Program-made: the position numbers and the translations under genes
The notes under the pieces: model-generated
Seen by the model: only the letters and a program-made list of their open reading frames with translations
Told to the model about the DNA's origin: nothing
Databases searched by the model: none
Part shown: piece after piece, positions 25,839 to 35,429 of the stretch
How the letters are laid out: the number at the start of each line of letters is the position of its first letter
How positions within the stretch are numbered: position 1 is the stretch's first letter
Origin: Flavicella sp049625305
GTDB taxonomy: Bacteria; Bacteroidota; Bacteroidia; Flavobacteriales; Flavobacteriaceae
Direction of reading: 5' to 3'
DNA: 48,255 bases
Assembly (NCBI GenBank): GCA_049625305.1
Contig: JBMZVD010000006.1
Span: 1-48,255, forward strand

Positions 25839-25869
25839 CAAATTTATGATAATTTAATTTAATCACAAC
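25839..25869 (-). promoter_or_regulatory. Promoter of the lysozyme-like gene
   Basis: On the minus strand GTTG (25866-25869), a 19-bp spacer and TAAATTTG (25839-25846) match the Bacteroidota promoter in all but one position. The start codon lies about 43 bp downstream. Confidence 0.55.
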
Positions 25870-25950
25870 TACTTGGTTTTCAGTACTTTGTGTTTTTTTA
25901 AGGTTTAAAAATTTTATTAAAAACTCTTATATGTATGTGTTTTAATTAAA

Positions 25951-25969
25951 TTTCAAATGTTATTTGAAA
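25951..25969 (-). terminator. Weak candidate terminator beyond mltG
   Basis: A perfect 8-bp A+T-rich stem (TTTCAAAT/ATTTGAAA, loop GTT) lies 126 bp beyond the mltG stop, in an otherwise featureless 298-bp gap. The following minus-strand sequence is A+T-rich without a solid T-run. Confidence 0.3.
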
Positions 25970-26094
25970 GTGATTGTATGCTTGATATACGTTCTTATTT
26001 TCAAAAACAACCATGTATTTGCCATATCAAAGTTACTTTAAAGCTAAGTTTTGAAATAGTGAACAGTGTTGAAAGAAGGATTTGTATCGACGAA

Positions 26095-27144
26095 CTACCT
26101 GTTGATACCTTGTTTTGATATCCACTGTTGGTACTTTTTAGCATTTTTATTGTGCTGTCTAAGTGTCTTTGCAAAAGCATGCGTACCAACTTTTTGTACA
26201 CTAGCACACATGTAAAAATAGGAGTGTTTTGATGGGTTAAGTACTGCATTTATAGATGATATGTCAGGCATGGCTATGGGGCCTGGAGGAATCCCATTGT
26301 ATTTGTAGGTATTGTATTTAGACTCAATATTCAAATCATTATTCAGGACTCTTTTCACTGTAAAATCTTGTCCATATTTCTCTTTCAATGCAAATATCAC
26401 TGTTGGATCAGCTTGCAATGGCCATTTATTTTTATAGCGATTCAAATATAATCCAGCAACCATTGGTCTTTCTGATATTGTTGCTGTTTCTTTTTGTACA
26501 ATAGAAGCCAATGCTATGACCTGCTTAGGCGTTAAGTTTTGTTGTTTTGCTTTTTCTTTTCTTTTGGCATTCCAAAATGTATTGTATTCTTTGAGCATTC
26601 TTGCTCTGAATTTATAGGCAGAAGTATTCCAATAGAATTCATAAGAATTGGGAATGTACATACCCAGTGCTGTTTCTAAGTCAAATTCATTTTCTTGTAA
26701 AAATTCTTCTTCTTTAAAGGCTTTTAATAGACTTAAAGAATCCGCTTCAATTTGTTTTGAAATCCTTCCAGCCAGTTCCTCTAATCGATGTTGGTTGTTA
26801 AATGTCAGTTTTACAGTGCTTTGCTTTCCACTTCGCAATATATTTACCAACTCATTAGTGTTCATGCCTTTGTTAAATGTGTATTTTCCACCTTTGATGT
26901 TTTTTTGGTATTTTTTTAAACGAGCAACCCACACGAAATATGCGCTGTTTTTCAAATGAGGTTTAATGAGTTTGTCAACATCTTCAAAATTAGAATTACT
27001 AGGGATGAAAACTGTAAAATTATCACCGACATTTTTGCCGTAAATTCTAGAGTAAAAAATACTACCTCCACTAATTATTCCTACGAGAACAGCCAGTAGG
27101 CTACTGACTATGATGATTTTATTTTTATTCATTTTAATTTTCAT
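26095..27144 (-). CDS. mltG: Endolytic transglycosylase MltG
   Basis: A 349-residue membrane-anchored peptidoglycan cleaving enzyme (YceG family) that cuts nascent glycan strands and sets their length. One N-terminal transmembrane helix is at about 8-30, followed by a LysM-like region and the YceG domain. The catalytic Glu lies in ASIVQKETA, and QADPTVIFAL, YNTYKYNGIPPGPIAMP and ALNP-like AVLNPSKHSYFY motifs follow. The reading frame overlaps the acetyltransferase gene by 11 bp. A second ATG at 27132 would remove the overlap, and either start is plausible. Confidence 0.93.
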   Translation of the reverse strand: MKIKMNKNKIIIVSSLLAVLVGIISGGSIFYSRIYGKNVGDNFTVFIPSNSNFEDVDKLIKPHLKNSAYFVWVARLKKYQKNIKGGKYTFNKGMNTNELVNILRSGKQSTVKLTFNNQHRLEELAGRISKQIEADSLSLLKAFKEEEFLQENEFDLETALGMYIPNSYEFYWNTSAYKFRARMLKEYNTFWNAKRKEKAKQQNLTPKQVIALASIVQKETATISERPMVAGLYLNRYKNKWPLQADPTVIFALKEKYGQDFTVKRVLNNDLNIESKYNTYKYNGIPPGPIAMPDISSINAVLNPSKHSYFYMCASVQKVGTHAFAKTLRQHNKNAKKYQQWISKQGINR

Positions 27145-27667
27145 TAGGAGCGATACGTTGGTACATTGCCTCGTCCAAATAGATATTTTGATTTTTAATC
27201 CATTCTTTTTTTACTCCGATTAATTTAAAACCTCTGCTTTGAAATAGTTGTAAGCTTGCCTCGTTGTCTGTGGTTATATTGGCATAAATTTGGTGCAGTC
27301 CAAGGTATTCAAATGCATAGTTACACAAGAGGTGTAATGCTTCTGAAGCATAACCTTTCCCTCTGTGTTCTCGACCTAGTAATATACCGACTCCCGCTCT
27401 TTTATGTACGGGGTCAAAGTCAAATAAGTCAATCATTCCAAGGGTTGTAGCTGTTTCAAGATCCGCTATGACAAGCCTAAGTTGCTTTACTTCATAAATA
27501 TCTTTGTGGGCACTTTCAAGATATTGTTTTAAGATATATCTTGAAAAAGGTGCAATCGTACCACTTACTTTCCAATGAGTTTCATTGTTTTCAACATCAA
27601 AGAGGAATTCCAAGTCCTCGGGTTCGAGGGCTCTTAAATAACAGGCATTTCCTTTCAATGTTTCCAT
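27134..27667 (-). CDS. GNAT-family N-acetyltransferase
   Basis: A 177-residue acetyltransferase of the RimJ/RimL or SpeG type that moves acetyl from acetyl-CoA to an amine. The acetyl-CoA loop is GREHRGKGYASEAL (98-111), and an NITTDNEASLQLFQSRGF segment is typical of the fold. Substrate unknown: polyamine or a protein N-terminus are both possible. It sits between dapF (7-bp gap) and mltG (overlap), apparently in one transcript. Confidence 0.88.
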   Translation of the reverse strand: METLKGNACYLRALEPEDLEFLFDVENNETHWKVSGTIAPFSRYILKQYLESAHKDIYEVKQLRLVIADLETATTLGMIDLFDFDPVHKRAGVGILLGREHRGKGYASEALHLLCNYAFEYLGLHQIYANITTDNEASLQLFQSRGFKLIGVKKEWIKNQNIYLDEAMYQRIAPNEN

Positions 27668-27674
27668 GATTTAC

Positions 27675-28460
27675 TTACTCAATATATTTATAGTTTCCTT
27701 CAAAAACGTATTTGGCAGGTCCTTTTAAAAATACCTCTGTGTAATGATCGTTCGTTTCTTTAAATGATACTTCTAAATTTCCACCTTCAACTTGTAATTT
27801 TATTATAGTTTTGTCCGTCTTTTTTTGTGCGTACATCGCAATGGCCACGGCAGTTGCTCCCGTACCACAAGCAAGGGTTTCGTTTTCTACACCTCTTTCA
27901 AAAGTTCTAACTCTAAAGGAGGCATCTCCTGTGTTTTCAACAAAGTTTACATTGGTGCCTTCTTCAAAATAAGGGGCGCCATTGCGAATCTTTTTACCTT
28001 CTGAATACACGTCATAAGTGGCAATATCTTTGACGATTTCCACGTGGTGCGGAGATCCTGTGTCTAAAAAGGCTTTGTTTTCGTTCAATTGAATTTCCTT
28101 AACATCTACCATTTGAAGTTCAACAACACCCTCATAAATTTTAGCATGGTGCAGTCCATCTACTGCATCAAAAGTACTATTCTTTTTAATAACTCCAAGA
28201 TCGTGAGCAAATGCAACGAGACACCTTCCTCCATTGCCACACATGGTTCCCTCATTTCCATCCGCATTGAAATAGACCATAGTAAAATCATACTCTTCGG
28301 ATGGGTTCAATAAAATCAGACCGTCTGCACCAATGCCAAAACGTCTGTCACACAGATGCCTTATAAATGCTACGTTGTTTTTAGGGAAGTGTAAGTCACG
28401 GTTGTCGATCATGACAAAGTCATTTCCTGTTCCTTGGTACTTGTAAAATTTAGTGTTCAT
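27675..28460 (-). CDS. dapF: Diaminopimelate epimerase
   Basis: A 261-residue cofactor-independent epimerase converting LL- to meso-diaminopimelate for lysine and peptidoglycan synthesis. The two catalytic cysteines are Cys74 (MCGNGGRC) and Cys198 (ACGTGATA), and the N-terminus (KYQGTGNDF) is canonical. A -7-like TAAATTTG lies at 28475-28482 on the minus strand, just upstream. It leads the dapF, GNAT, mltG group, which fits a cell-wall theme. Confidence 0.96.
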   Translation of the reverse strand: MNTKFYKYQGTGNDFVMIDNRDLHFPKNNVAFIRHLCDRRFGIGADGLILLNPSEEYDFTMVYFNADGNEGTMCGNGGRCLVAFAHDLGVIKKNSTFDAVDGLHHAKIYEGVVELQMVDVKEIQLNENKAFLDTGSPHHVEIVKDIATYDVYSEGKKIRNGAPYFEEGTNVNFVENTGDASFRVRTFERGVENETLACGTGATAVAIAMYAQKKTDKTIIKLQVEGGNLEVSFKETNDHYTEVFLKGPAKYVFEGNYKYIE

Positions 28461-28491
28461 GTTTAGATATTATACAAATTTACTTAATTTT

Positions 28492-30036
28492 TTATTGACA
28501 CATTTCAGCACATTTCTCTCCGTCTATAGCAGCTGATATAATTCCACCAGCGTAACCAGCACCTTCACCACAAGGAAACAATCCTTTTATCTGAGGGTGT
28601 TGTAGTGTTTGTGGATCTCTCGGGATACGAACTGGAGACGATGTTCTTGATTCTGGAGCGTGAACTACTGCTTCATTGGTGAGGTAGCCGCGCATAGATT
28701 TTCCAAATTCTACAAATCCTTTTTGAAGAGTTTTATAGATGAACTCAGGGAATACCTTTGAAAGTTCAACAGGTGTTGTTCCTGGTTGGTAAGAAGTTTT
28801 AGGAATGTCTGAAGACAACCTACCTTTTGTAAAGTCTGCCAATCTTTGTGCCGGTACTCTTTGGGTTTCTCCTCCAAGGTGCCATGCTTTTTGTTCGATT
28901 TGTTTCTGAAACTCCATAGCAGCCAAAGGGCCTCTTTTAGCATAGGGTCCGAAATCTTGTATTTTTAATTCAACAGCGATTCCAGAGTTTGAAGTGGGTT
29001 GGTCTCTTTTAGAGGGAGACCAGCCATTGGTAACTACCTCTCCAGGGCTTGTTGCGCATGGGGCGATTACCCCTCCAGGACACATACAAAAGGAATAAAC
29101 ACCTCTGTTTTTTACTTGTTTTACAATACTATATGGAGCAGGAGGTAGGTATTCACTACGGATGTCACACTTGTATTGGATGCTGTCAATAAGTGACTGT
29201 GGGTGTTCTACGCGTACTCCCAAAGCAAAAGGTTTTGCTTCGATTAAAATATTTTTGGCATGGAGCAATTCAAAAATATCTCGTGCAGAATGTCCAGTGG
29301 CTAAAATCAATTTCTTAGCAGCAAGCTTGGTTCCGTCTCCTAAAACAACACCGGCAATTTGACTGTCTTTGATACACAAGTCAGTCACTTTAGTCTCAAA
29401 ACGTACTTCACCACCAAAATTAATGATGGCCTCTCTGATACTTGCAATTATTTTAGGTAGTTTGTTGGTACCTATATGCGGATGTGCGTCTACCATTATA
29501 TTTTTAGTAGCTCCAAAAGCAACCAATAATTTCAATACGGCATTGACGTCACCTCTTTTCTTTGAGCGTGTATACAACTTTCCATCAGAATAAGTACCAG
29601 CTCCCCCTTCACCAAAACAATAATTAGAGTCTTCGTCTACGGTATGAAACTTTGTAATTGCAGCCAAATCTCTTCTTCTTGCGCGAACATCTTTCCCTCT
29701 TTCGAGTACAATGGGTCTGAGTCCCTTTTCAATGAGTTTTAAAGCAGCAAATAATCCAGCCGGACCTGCACCAACAACAAGAACTTCTTCTTTATTACTT
29801 ACGTTTGGGTAGTTTGGAATTTGAGGGAGGTTTTCCTCAAAATCCTCTTCAACATAAACGGCAACTTTTAAATTTATTTTTACTGCTTTTTGACGCGCAT
29901 CAATAGATCTTTTAAGAATCTCCACATGTCGAATTTTTTCAAAAGAAATCTTGAGTTTGTAGCCTACTTCTTTTTTTAATAAAAGTTCGGTAGCAGCTAC
30001 TTTGGGTTTTACTTGAAGTTGTATTTCCTTTGGCAT
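28492..30036 (-). CDS. FAD-dependent dehydrogenase, COG2509 family
   Basis: A 514-residue flavoprotein. An N-terminal region of about 80 residues precedes the Rossmann motif VVGAGPAGLFAALKL with the ERGKDVRAR loop. Later motifs are FGEGGAGTYSDGKL and, at the C-terminus, GLFPCGEGAGYAGGI. The family is widespread and its substrate is not established. It lies downstream of the porin gene (28-bp gap). Confidence 0.85.
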   Translation of the reverse strand: MPKEIQLQVKPKVAATELLLKKEVGYKLKISFEKIRHVEILKRSIDARQKAVKINLKVAVYVEEDFEENLPQIPNYPNVSNKEEVLVVGAGPAGLFAALKLIEKGLRPIVLERGKDVRARRRDLAAITKFHTVDEDSNYCFGEGGAGTYSDGKLYTRSKKRGDVNAVLKLLVAFGATKNIMVDAHPHIGTNKLPKIIASIREAIINFGGEVRFETKVTDLCIKDSQIAGVVLGDGTKLAAKKLILATGHSARDIFELLHAKNILIEAKPFALGVRVEHPQSLIDSIQYKCDIRSEYLPPAPYSIVKQVKNRGVYSFCMCPGGVIAPCATSPGEVVTNGWSPSKRDQPTSNSGIAVELKIQDFGPYAKRGPLAAMEFQKQIEQKAWHLGGETQRVPAQRLADFTKGRLSSDIPKTSYQPGTTPVELSKVFPEFIYKTLQKGFVEFGKSMRGYLTNEAVVHAPESRTSSPVRIPRDPQTLQHPQIKGLFPCGEGAGYAGGIISAAIDGEKCAEMCQ

Positions 30037-30064
30037 CTTAGTGAGATTTTAGAGAGTACTCTGT

Positions 30065-32038
30065 TTATCTGAAAAAATTCCACACAAAACCAAAACGAAA
30101 GACAAAGTCTCTATATGGATTGTTTGGTGTGGCGTAATAATAGTTGCTATTTGAAAAAGCCATAAGGTTTTCAAAAGTGAAATATACGCGAGTTCTTCTA
30201 ATTTCAGCATTTATAAAAAAATCTAAAATAGGCTTTCCTCCCACCATTTCACTATTTTGAAGGGTAAATTCACCTAGAACTGGATTGTATGCGTTTGCTT
30301 CGTATGCCGAAAAATAATTGGCAGTAATCCCAGTTTGAAGGAACATCGATCTTTTTTTGAATAAATATTTTGAAAAGTAAAAGCTCGAACGTCCTAGAAA
30401 ATCGGGTTGCTTAAAAACACTGCTTCCTGCAGTTACTTTTTGATAGATGATGTCTGTATTTAAAGCAAAATCACCTAGTTTAAATTCGCGTTGTGCTTGG
30501 GCTTTAAAACTTGTAATTGTTCCACTGTATTGTGACGGACTACTTTGTGCTGCATCATTGAAATAGGTGAAATTATCGATACTTTTCAAAGCAGCATTCG
30601 CATTCAACCATTTTGATTTAATGCCAATATTTAGATTTCTAGTTTGAATATTTTTAAAGTCATTGATCCAATTGTACGCAGCAAAGTTACTTTGGTAAAA
30701 GGTGTAGTTTATAGCAGGAGCTTTACTGTTTAACTGAATAGAAGAACTAATAGCAACTTTTTTGTTTTTTACAAAAGCAGCCTCAACAAAGAGATTGGAA
30801 CCTTCTAGGTCACCTTGAACTAAGGTAGTAGCTTCTGCATTGATGTGAATATTTTTCAACGAAGCTTTCCAGTGAGCTCCTAAAGAGCTAGCCTGCTGTT
30901 CTATTTGATTGGGGATTGTTACCGTTCCAAAATTGACAATCTTTTTATAACCTTGGTATAGGTTGTGAATACCTGCTTTTACACGAAAGTTACCTAAAAC
31001 ATATGGAGATGTAAAGTTGAGATATACTTCATTATTCATACTCTTATGGCTTGTTTTGTCATCAGTTGTTGCGGTAAAAGAGTTACCAAAAAAAGCAGTG
31101 TTAGAGGATCTAAAATAATAGTTTTTTGTCTCGTAGCTAAACACATGACCTAGCTTTAGGTTGTTCAATTTGGAAGAAATACTGTCTTTACTATTCAGTA
31201 ATTTAAGGTTGTGGTCTATATAATAACGCTTTCCGATAAGGCTTGTGTTAGCGTCTTCTAAGTTTACATCGAGACGCCCACGGTCTTCATATTCAGGATC
31301 TTTATTTTCAAAAAATCCCTTTGCGATCTCCGTCAACCCTCCATTTTCTTGATTGTATATATTTTGATTGGCTAGATGTGCACGCAATGCATAGCGTTTG
31401 TTTTTGCTAGTGTAGGACATTGTTCCTCGAAAACTTTTGATACTGCTCAATGCGTTTCTATAAGTACCCAAGGATCTTAATCCAGTATAGTCTAAAGAAA
31501 AATTGAAATTTTCAGAGGTATTGATGGCGAGTTTAGAATCAAAAGTTTGTCCTTGTTTGAGCCCTTTATAGTAGAAAAACTCTGAAATAGGTGTGGGTAC
31601 CTTGTAATAGTTGATGTCTTCAATTTCTTTATAAGCACTGTGTTTCGCTTGAGCTCCCATTTTTGGAAGTATTCCTAGGTTTTTTGTTTCAAACGTAAGT
31701 GGGCTTATAACTTGACCTTGGTTGTGAAACTCTTGAAAACCAAATAAATCTTTGCGTAAATAATTCGCTTTGTAGTATTTCTGTAGGGTCAATGTAGTAT
31801 CTAATAGAATGGTATCCTTGTAATGAGAAATAACTTTGTATAATTTATAATCGGCCTTTCCTGTTTCTGAATTTACAAGTTCTTTTTTAGTGTCCGTATT
31901 TCTAGTTTTTAGAGCCTTCTTTTGTATTGTATTTTTATCACCACCTGCTCTGATAGTTTGTGGAAGTTCTCCAGTCTCTTGAGCGTAAAGGAAAGGGCAA
32001 ATAAAAAGTAGAAGAATACGTAATACTAAGGTTTTCAT
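30065..32038 (-). CDS. Putative outer-membrane porin
   Basis: A 657-residue secreted protein with a signal peptide ending near FLYAQ (residue 20). An alternating-hydrophobicity beta-strand pattern with many aromatic residues runs to the end, which finishes in FRFGFVWNFF, a typical C-terminal outer-membrane strand. It fits the Bacteroidota putative porin family. Passenger substrate unknown. A possible -7 element (TACCTTTG, 32116-32123 minus) lies about 80 bp upstream. Confidence 0.78.
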   Translation of the reverse strand: MKTLVLRILLLFICPFLYAQETGELPQTIRAGGDKNTIQKKALKTRNTDTKKELVNSETGKADYKLYKVISHYKDTILLDTTLTLQKYYKANYLRKDLFGFQEFHNQGQVISPLTFETKNLGILPKMGAQAKHSAYKEIEDINYYKVPTPISEFFYYKGLKQGQTFDSKLAINTSENFNFSLDYTGLRSLGTYRNALSSIKSFRGTMSYTSKNKRYALRAHLANQNIYNQENGGLTEIAKGFFENKDPEYEDRGRLDVNLEDANTSLIGKRYYIDHNLKLLNSKDSISSKLNNLKLGHVFSYETKNYYFRSSNTAFFGNSFTATTDDKTSHKSMNNEVYLNFTSPYVLGNFRVKAGIHNLYQGYKKIVNFGTVTIPNQIEQQASSLGAHWKASLKNIHINAEATTLVQGDLEGSNLFVEAAFVKNKKVAISSSIQLNSKAPAINYTFYQSNFAAYNWINDFKNIQTRNLNIGIKSKWLNANAALKSIDNFTYFNDAAQSSPSQYSGTITSFKAQAQREFKLGDFALNTDIIYQKVTAGSSVFKQPDFLGRSSFYFSKYLFKKRSMFLQTGITANYFSAYEANAYNPVLGEFTLQNSEMVGGKPILDFFINAEIRRTRVYFTFENLMAFSNSNYYYATPNNPYRDFVFRFGFVWNFFR

Positions 32039-32216
32039 AAATGCGAATTACAAATAAAATATCCGGTTATAATTTGTTCAAATACAACCTTCTTAGAAAG
32101 GCGTAAAACCATTCACAAAGGTAGGATATTTATTCAGATTCTATAGCTTTTGCAAAAGTGAAATTTTTTGTAGCAATAGGCTTATTTTTTTGACTTATTT
32201 CATTGTAGCGACCTCG

Positions 32217-32248
32217 TTTGTCTCTTTCATTAGAACCTACTATTTTTG
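32217..32248 (+). promoter_or_regulatory. Consensus promoter of rnhB
   Basis: TTTG at 32217-32220, a 20-bp spacer and TATTTTTG at 32241-32248. It lies 15 bp before the ATG at 32264 and overlaps an in-frame TTG at 32246, supporting the ATG as the true start. Confidence 0.75.
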
Positions 32249-32263
32249 TTTAAAAAAATAAGT

Positions 32264-32857
32264 ATGTCATTGCAATTCAAGTATTCCAAAGTAGAACTAG
32301 AAGTGGGTGTAGACGAGGCGGGGCGTGGTTGTTTGAGTGGTCCAGTTGTTGCTGCAGCAGTCATACTCCCTGAAGGGTTTTCACATCCTTTATTGAACGA
32401 CTCTAAAAAGCTTACAGAAAAACAACGTTTGTTGTTAAAACCAATCATTGAGGCGCAAGCGGTTTCTTATGGTGTGGGAATTGTAAGTGAAAAAGAAATA
32501 GACGACATAAATATTCTTCAAGCTTCTATTTTGGCCATGCATCGTGCAGTGGATTCGCTCACTACTTGTCCACAATTTATTATTGTTGATGGCAATAAGT
32601 TCAATCCTTACAAAGATATTCCCCATGCTACCATTGTCAAAGGAGATGCAAAGTTTATGTCTATTGCGGCGGCATCTGTATTGGCAAAAACACACAGAGA
32701 TCTTTTGATGGACAATTTACACGAAGCGTTTCCTTGTTACAATTGGAAAAAAAATAAAGGATACCCTACAAAAGAACATCGAGCAGGAATTCTCAAACAC
32801 GGTGTTTCTATCTATCATAGAAAAACATTTCGCCTATTGCCAGAGGAAAAGAAATAG
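32264..32857 (+). CDS. rnhB: Ribonuclease HII
   Basis: A 197-residue nuclease that removes ribonucleotides and RNA from RNA/DNA hybrids. The active-site motif GVDEAGRGCLSGPVVAAAV carries the first Asp-Glu pair. A second conserved Asp lies in IIVDGNKF, and the C-terminal KNKGYPTKEHR segment is typical. The start is the ATG giving MSLQFKYS. An upstream TTG in frame falls inside the promoter. It is convergent with the LysE-type gene. Confidence 0.95.
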   Translation: MSLQFKYSKVELEVGVDEAGRGCLSGPVVAAAVILPEGFSHPLLNDSKKLTEKQRLLLKPIIEAQAVSYGVGIVSEKEIDDINILQASILAMHRAVDSLTTCPQFIIVDGNKFNPYKDIPHATIVKGDAKFMSIAAASVLAKTHRDLLMDNLHEAFPCYNWKKNKGYPTKEHRAGILKHGVSIYHRKTFRLLPEEKK

Positions 32858-32874
32858 TTGTACCCCATAAACGA

Positions 32875-33498
32875 CTACATCCAAAGAATCGAAAAACCTA
32901 GACAGGTGTAAATACAAACTTTCAAAGGTCGACTCCACTTGGAAATCAAGCTTCCAGTAAACAATGTTGAAATGGATGCGGAAACAAGAGCTACTGTACC
33001 GAAAATAACAAATGCTTGCAATATAAAAAGCGCTCCCAATACCAACATTTGCACTTCAAAGGCAAGTGCTATATTTCTAGTGAACTGAGGAAGGAATGCT
33101 AAGAAGAAAAGGGATACTTTAGGGTTTAAAAGATTCATAAATAACCCCTTCTGCACCTGTTTCCAAAAATAAAAATGTTCCGATTTTTTAGAATTTTTTA
33201 CTTTTTGGTTTTGCTGTTTTTCTCTGTAACTTAAGTAAGCTAGGTATAGCATGTAAAGAGCGCCCAAGTATTTTATTATTTTGAATAATTCAGGTGTTTT
33301 TTGGAGCACTATTGCTACACCTGTTGTTGCCATTAGCGTGTGAATTACTAGGCCAATCATAAGACCGATACTGATAGCTATTCCAAATTTACTTCCTTTG
33401 TCAGCGCTTTCAGTAGATACAAATAAAATATCAGGGCCGGGGAGTAGAGTCAACAGTATGGAGGCACTTAGAAAAGTAAAAAGGAGTTCGAAAGTCAT
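32875..33498 (-). CDS. LysE/RhtB-family amino acid exporter
   Basis: A 207-residue inner-membrane protein with about six hydrophobic segments. The family motif LLPGPDILFV is at about residues 18-27 and MNLLNPK in the middle. Members export lysine, homoserine, threonine or other amino acids. The specific substrate cannot be read from the sequence. It lies 13 bp after a small beta-rich protein gene, downstream of folP. Confidence 0.88.
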   Translation of the reverse strand: MTFELLFTFLSASILLTLLPGPDILFVSTESADKGSKFGIAISIGLMIGLVIHTLMATTGVAIVLQKTPELFKIIKYLGALYMLYLAYLSYREKQQNQKVKNSKKSEHFYFWKQVQKGLFMNLLNPKVSLFFLAFLPQFTRNIALAFEVQMLVLGALFILQAFVIFGTVALVSASISTLFTGSLISKWSRPLKVCIYTCLGFSILWM

Positions 33499-33511
33499 GT
33501 GATTAAAAGTC

Positions 33512-33856
33512 TTATAGTTCTTCTAAGACAGAACTTCCTTTTTGTTTGTTTCCAGAGGTCCATTCCCAAAATTCGTACAGTCTTATTTTTCCATTTTCCA
33601 TTCGTTTTGGATGTGAAGTGCATATACCTGTTTTTAGACTTCCATCAACATTGATTTGATGGTAAGAAAAATTCAAACAACCATCATCAGCAACGGTTCC
33701 TAGTAGGTGCCCTTTCACAATAACACCTCCACTATAAGAGCATGAAAGGATATTTTCGTTTTGTTGGTAGGTAAACACTAAGTCACTGCCAATTTCTCCA
33801 TGTTTGCTGTTAGAGATTGCTCTGAACTTTCTGTTGTGGTAGTTGAACTCAGGCAT
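33512..33856 (-). CDS. Small beta-rich protein of unknown function
   Basis: A 114-residue soluble protein without signal peptide, rich in beta-strand patterns (GSDLVFTYQQ, SYSGGVIVKGHLLGTV, LNFSYHQI). Databases often label such proteins N-acetylglutamate synthase, but I see no acetyltransferase motif. Lipocalin-like ligand binding is only a guess. It lies 3 bp after folP and 13 bp before the LysE-type gene, and the three are probably co-transcribed. Confidence 0.7.
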   Translation of the reverse strand: MPEFNYHNRKFRAISNSKHGEIGSDLVFTYQQNENILSCSYSGGVIVKGHLLGTVADDGCLNFSYHQINVDGSLKTGICTSHPKRMENGKIRLYEFWEWTSGNKQKGSSVLEEL

Positions 33857-33859
33857 AGT

Positions 33860-34684
33860 TTATTGTAATAGATTGTTAATGGTGATTACTTCCACAGCTT
33901 CTTTTACATCGTGGACTCTTAAGATTTGACTTCCCTTTTGTAAGGCTATAGTATGTGCTACTGAAGTGGCATTTAATGCTTCTTCAGGATTAGAGTTAAT
34001 AGGCTTGTATAGCATGGATTTTCTAGAGACTCCCGTCAGGATAGGGCAGTCGAGTTGTTGGAAAAGTGCTAGATTTTTCAATAGTTCATAATTGTGTTCT
34101 AGTGTCTTTCCAAATCCAAAGCCTACATCAAAAATTATATCATTGACTCCGAGCAATTTTAACTGGTGGCTTTTTGTAGCAAAGTCTTTAAGAATTTCAA
34201 GGGTACAATTTTTATATTGTGGGTTGATTTGCATGTTTTGAGGAGTGCCTTGCATGTGCATGGCAATGTAAGGAACTTGTAATTCACTCACAGTTTGAAA
34301 CATCAAAGAATCAGCATTTCCTCCAGAAATATCGTTGATAATACAAGCCCCTGTATCAACGGCTTTTTTGGCTACCTCGCTCCTAAAAGTGTCCACTGAA
34401 ATCAAAGTGTTGGGAAATTCCTTGAGAATGAGTTCAACAACGGGTAGAAGGCGCTTTAGTTCTTCTTCTGTTGTAATATGTGTGGCTCCCGGTCGAGAGG
34501 AATATGCACCCACGTCAATAAAAGTTGCTCCTTCCTCCAGCATTTTTTTTACTTGTACAATGATACCTGCAGCGTCTTTGTATTTTCCTCCGTCGTAAAA
34601 AGAATCAGGAGTACAGTTTAAAATACCCATTACTTTTGGAGTTGTTAAGTCTATTAGTTGCCCTTTGCAATTGATACTGTGCAT
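33860..34684 (-). CDS. folP: Dihydropteroate synthase
   Basis: A 274-residue TIM-barrel enzyme joining p-aminobenzoate to the pterin pyrophosphate in folate synthesis; it is the sulfonamide target. Conserved motifs are MGILNCTPDSFYDGG near the N-terminus, DVGAYSSRPGA, INDISGG, MHMQGTPQ and GVSRKSM. The start is the ATG at 34684 (MHSINCKG). An extension to an in-frame TTG at 34717 is not supported by family length. Confidence 0.95.
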   Translation of the reverse strand: MHSINCKGQLIDLTTPKVMGILNCTPDSFYDGGKYKDAAGIIVQVKKMLEEGATFIDVGAYSSRPGATHITTEEELKRLLPVVELILKEFPNTLISVDTFRSEVAKKAVDTGACIINDISGGNADSLMFQTVSELQVPYIAMHMQGTPQNMQINPQYKNCTLEILKDFATKSHQLKLLGVNDIIFDVGFGFGKTLEHNYELLKNLALFQQLDCPILTGVSRKSMLYKPINSNPEEALNATSVAHTIALQKGSQILRVHDVKEAVEVITINNLLQ

Positions 34685-34865
34685 TGTCTTGTTATTTTGA
34701 AAAGCAGTTTTTAGCAAATCTGCGTTGTGTTGTTGAGAAGCTTTTCAAAAATTGCATAATTATGCTTGAAATGAAAATCTTTTTTTTAATTTCGTTTTCA
34801 TGTATTCGCTTTGCAAACAACGATGTAACAAGGACGAAATTACATATTTTTTTTGAAACTTACCT

Positions 34866-35405
34866 ATGCAAAATACATCCAAACAATACGATTCGATTGC
34901 TGCTACTTGCAGTGCTTTATTTGAGAAAAAAATGACTGACTACGGAAGTGCATGGCGTATATTACGTCTTTCCTCATTGACAGATCAGATTTTTATCAAG
35001 GCACAACGCATACGTCAATTACAGGAAAATGAGGTGCGTAAAGTTGCAGAAGGTGAGGTGTCTGAGTTTATAGGTATTATCAATTACTCCATCATGGCTT
35101 TGATACAATTAGAGTTAGGGGTTGCAACACAACCTGATTTGTCTACTGAGCAAGCTGTCGAGCTTTATAAAAAGCACATGACTGTTACTAAAGAATTGAT
35201 GGAGGCGAAAAATCATGACTATGGTGAGGCTTGGAGAGATATGCGTGTCAGTTCCTTAACTGATTTGATTCTTCAAAAACTACTTCGTGTCAAACAAATT
35301 GAAGACAACCAAGGAAAAACGCTTGTTTCTGAAGGAATTGATGCCAACTACCAAGACATGGTCAATTACGCTATTTTTGCGATGGTTCACTTGAATCAAG
35401 CTTAG
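34866..35405 (+). CDS. Tandem-duplicated DUF1599 protein
   Basis: A 179-residue protein built from two copies of the DUF1599 (nucleotide modification associated) domain. DYGSAWR (25-31), SSLTD (36-40) and NYSIMALIQL (73-82) in the first half recur as DYGEAWR (118-124), SSLTD (129-133) and NYAIFAMVHL (167-176), at an offset of 93-94 residues. The biochemical role is not established; the domain has been linked to nucleotide metabolism by context. It is followed after 24 bp by the DoxX-type gene. Confidence 0.85.
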   Translation: MQNTSKQYDSIAATCSALFEKKMTDYGSAWRILRLSSLTDQIFIKAQRIRQLQENEVRKVAEGEVSEFIGIINYSIMALIQLELGVATQPDLSTEQAVELYKKHMTVTKELMEAKNHDYGEAWRDMRVSSLTDLILQKLLRVKQIEDNQGKTLVSEGIDANYQDMVNYAIFAMVHLNQA

Positions 35406-35429
35406 TATTATATTTTAATTAGTGAAATT

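Noticed and set aside
34684..34935. Plus-strand frame of 83 codons between folP and the DUF1599 gene
   Set aside because: It overlaps the start of the well-supported DUF1599 frame and shows no protein-like pattern.
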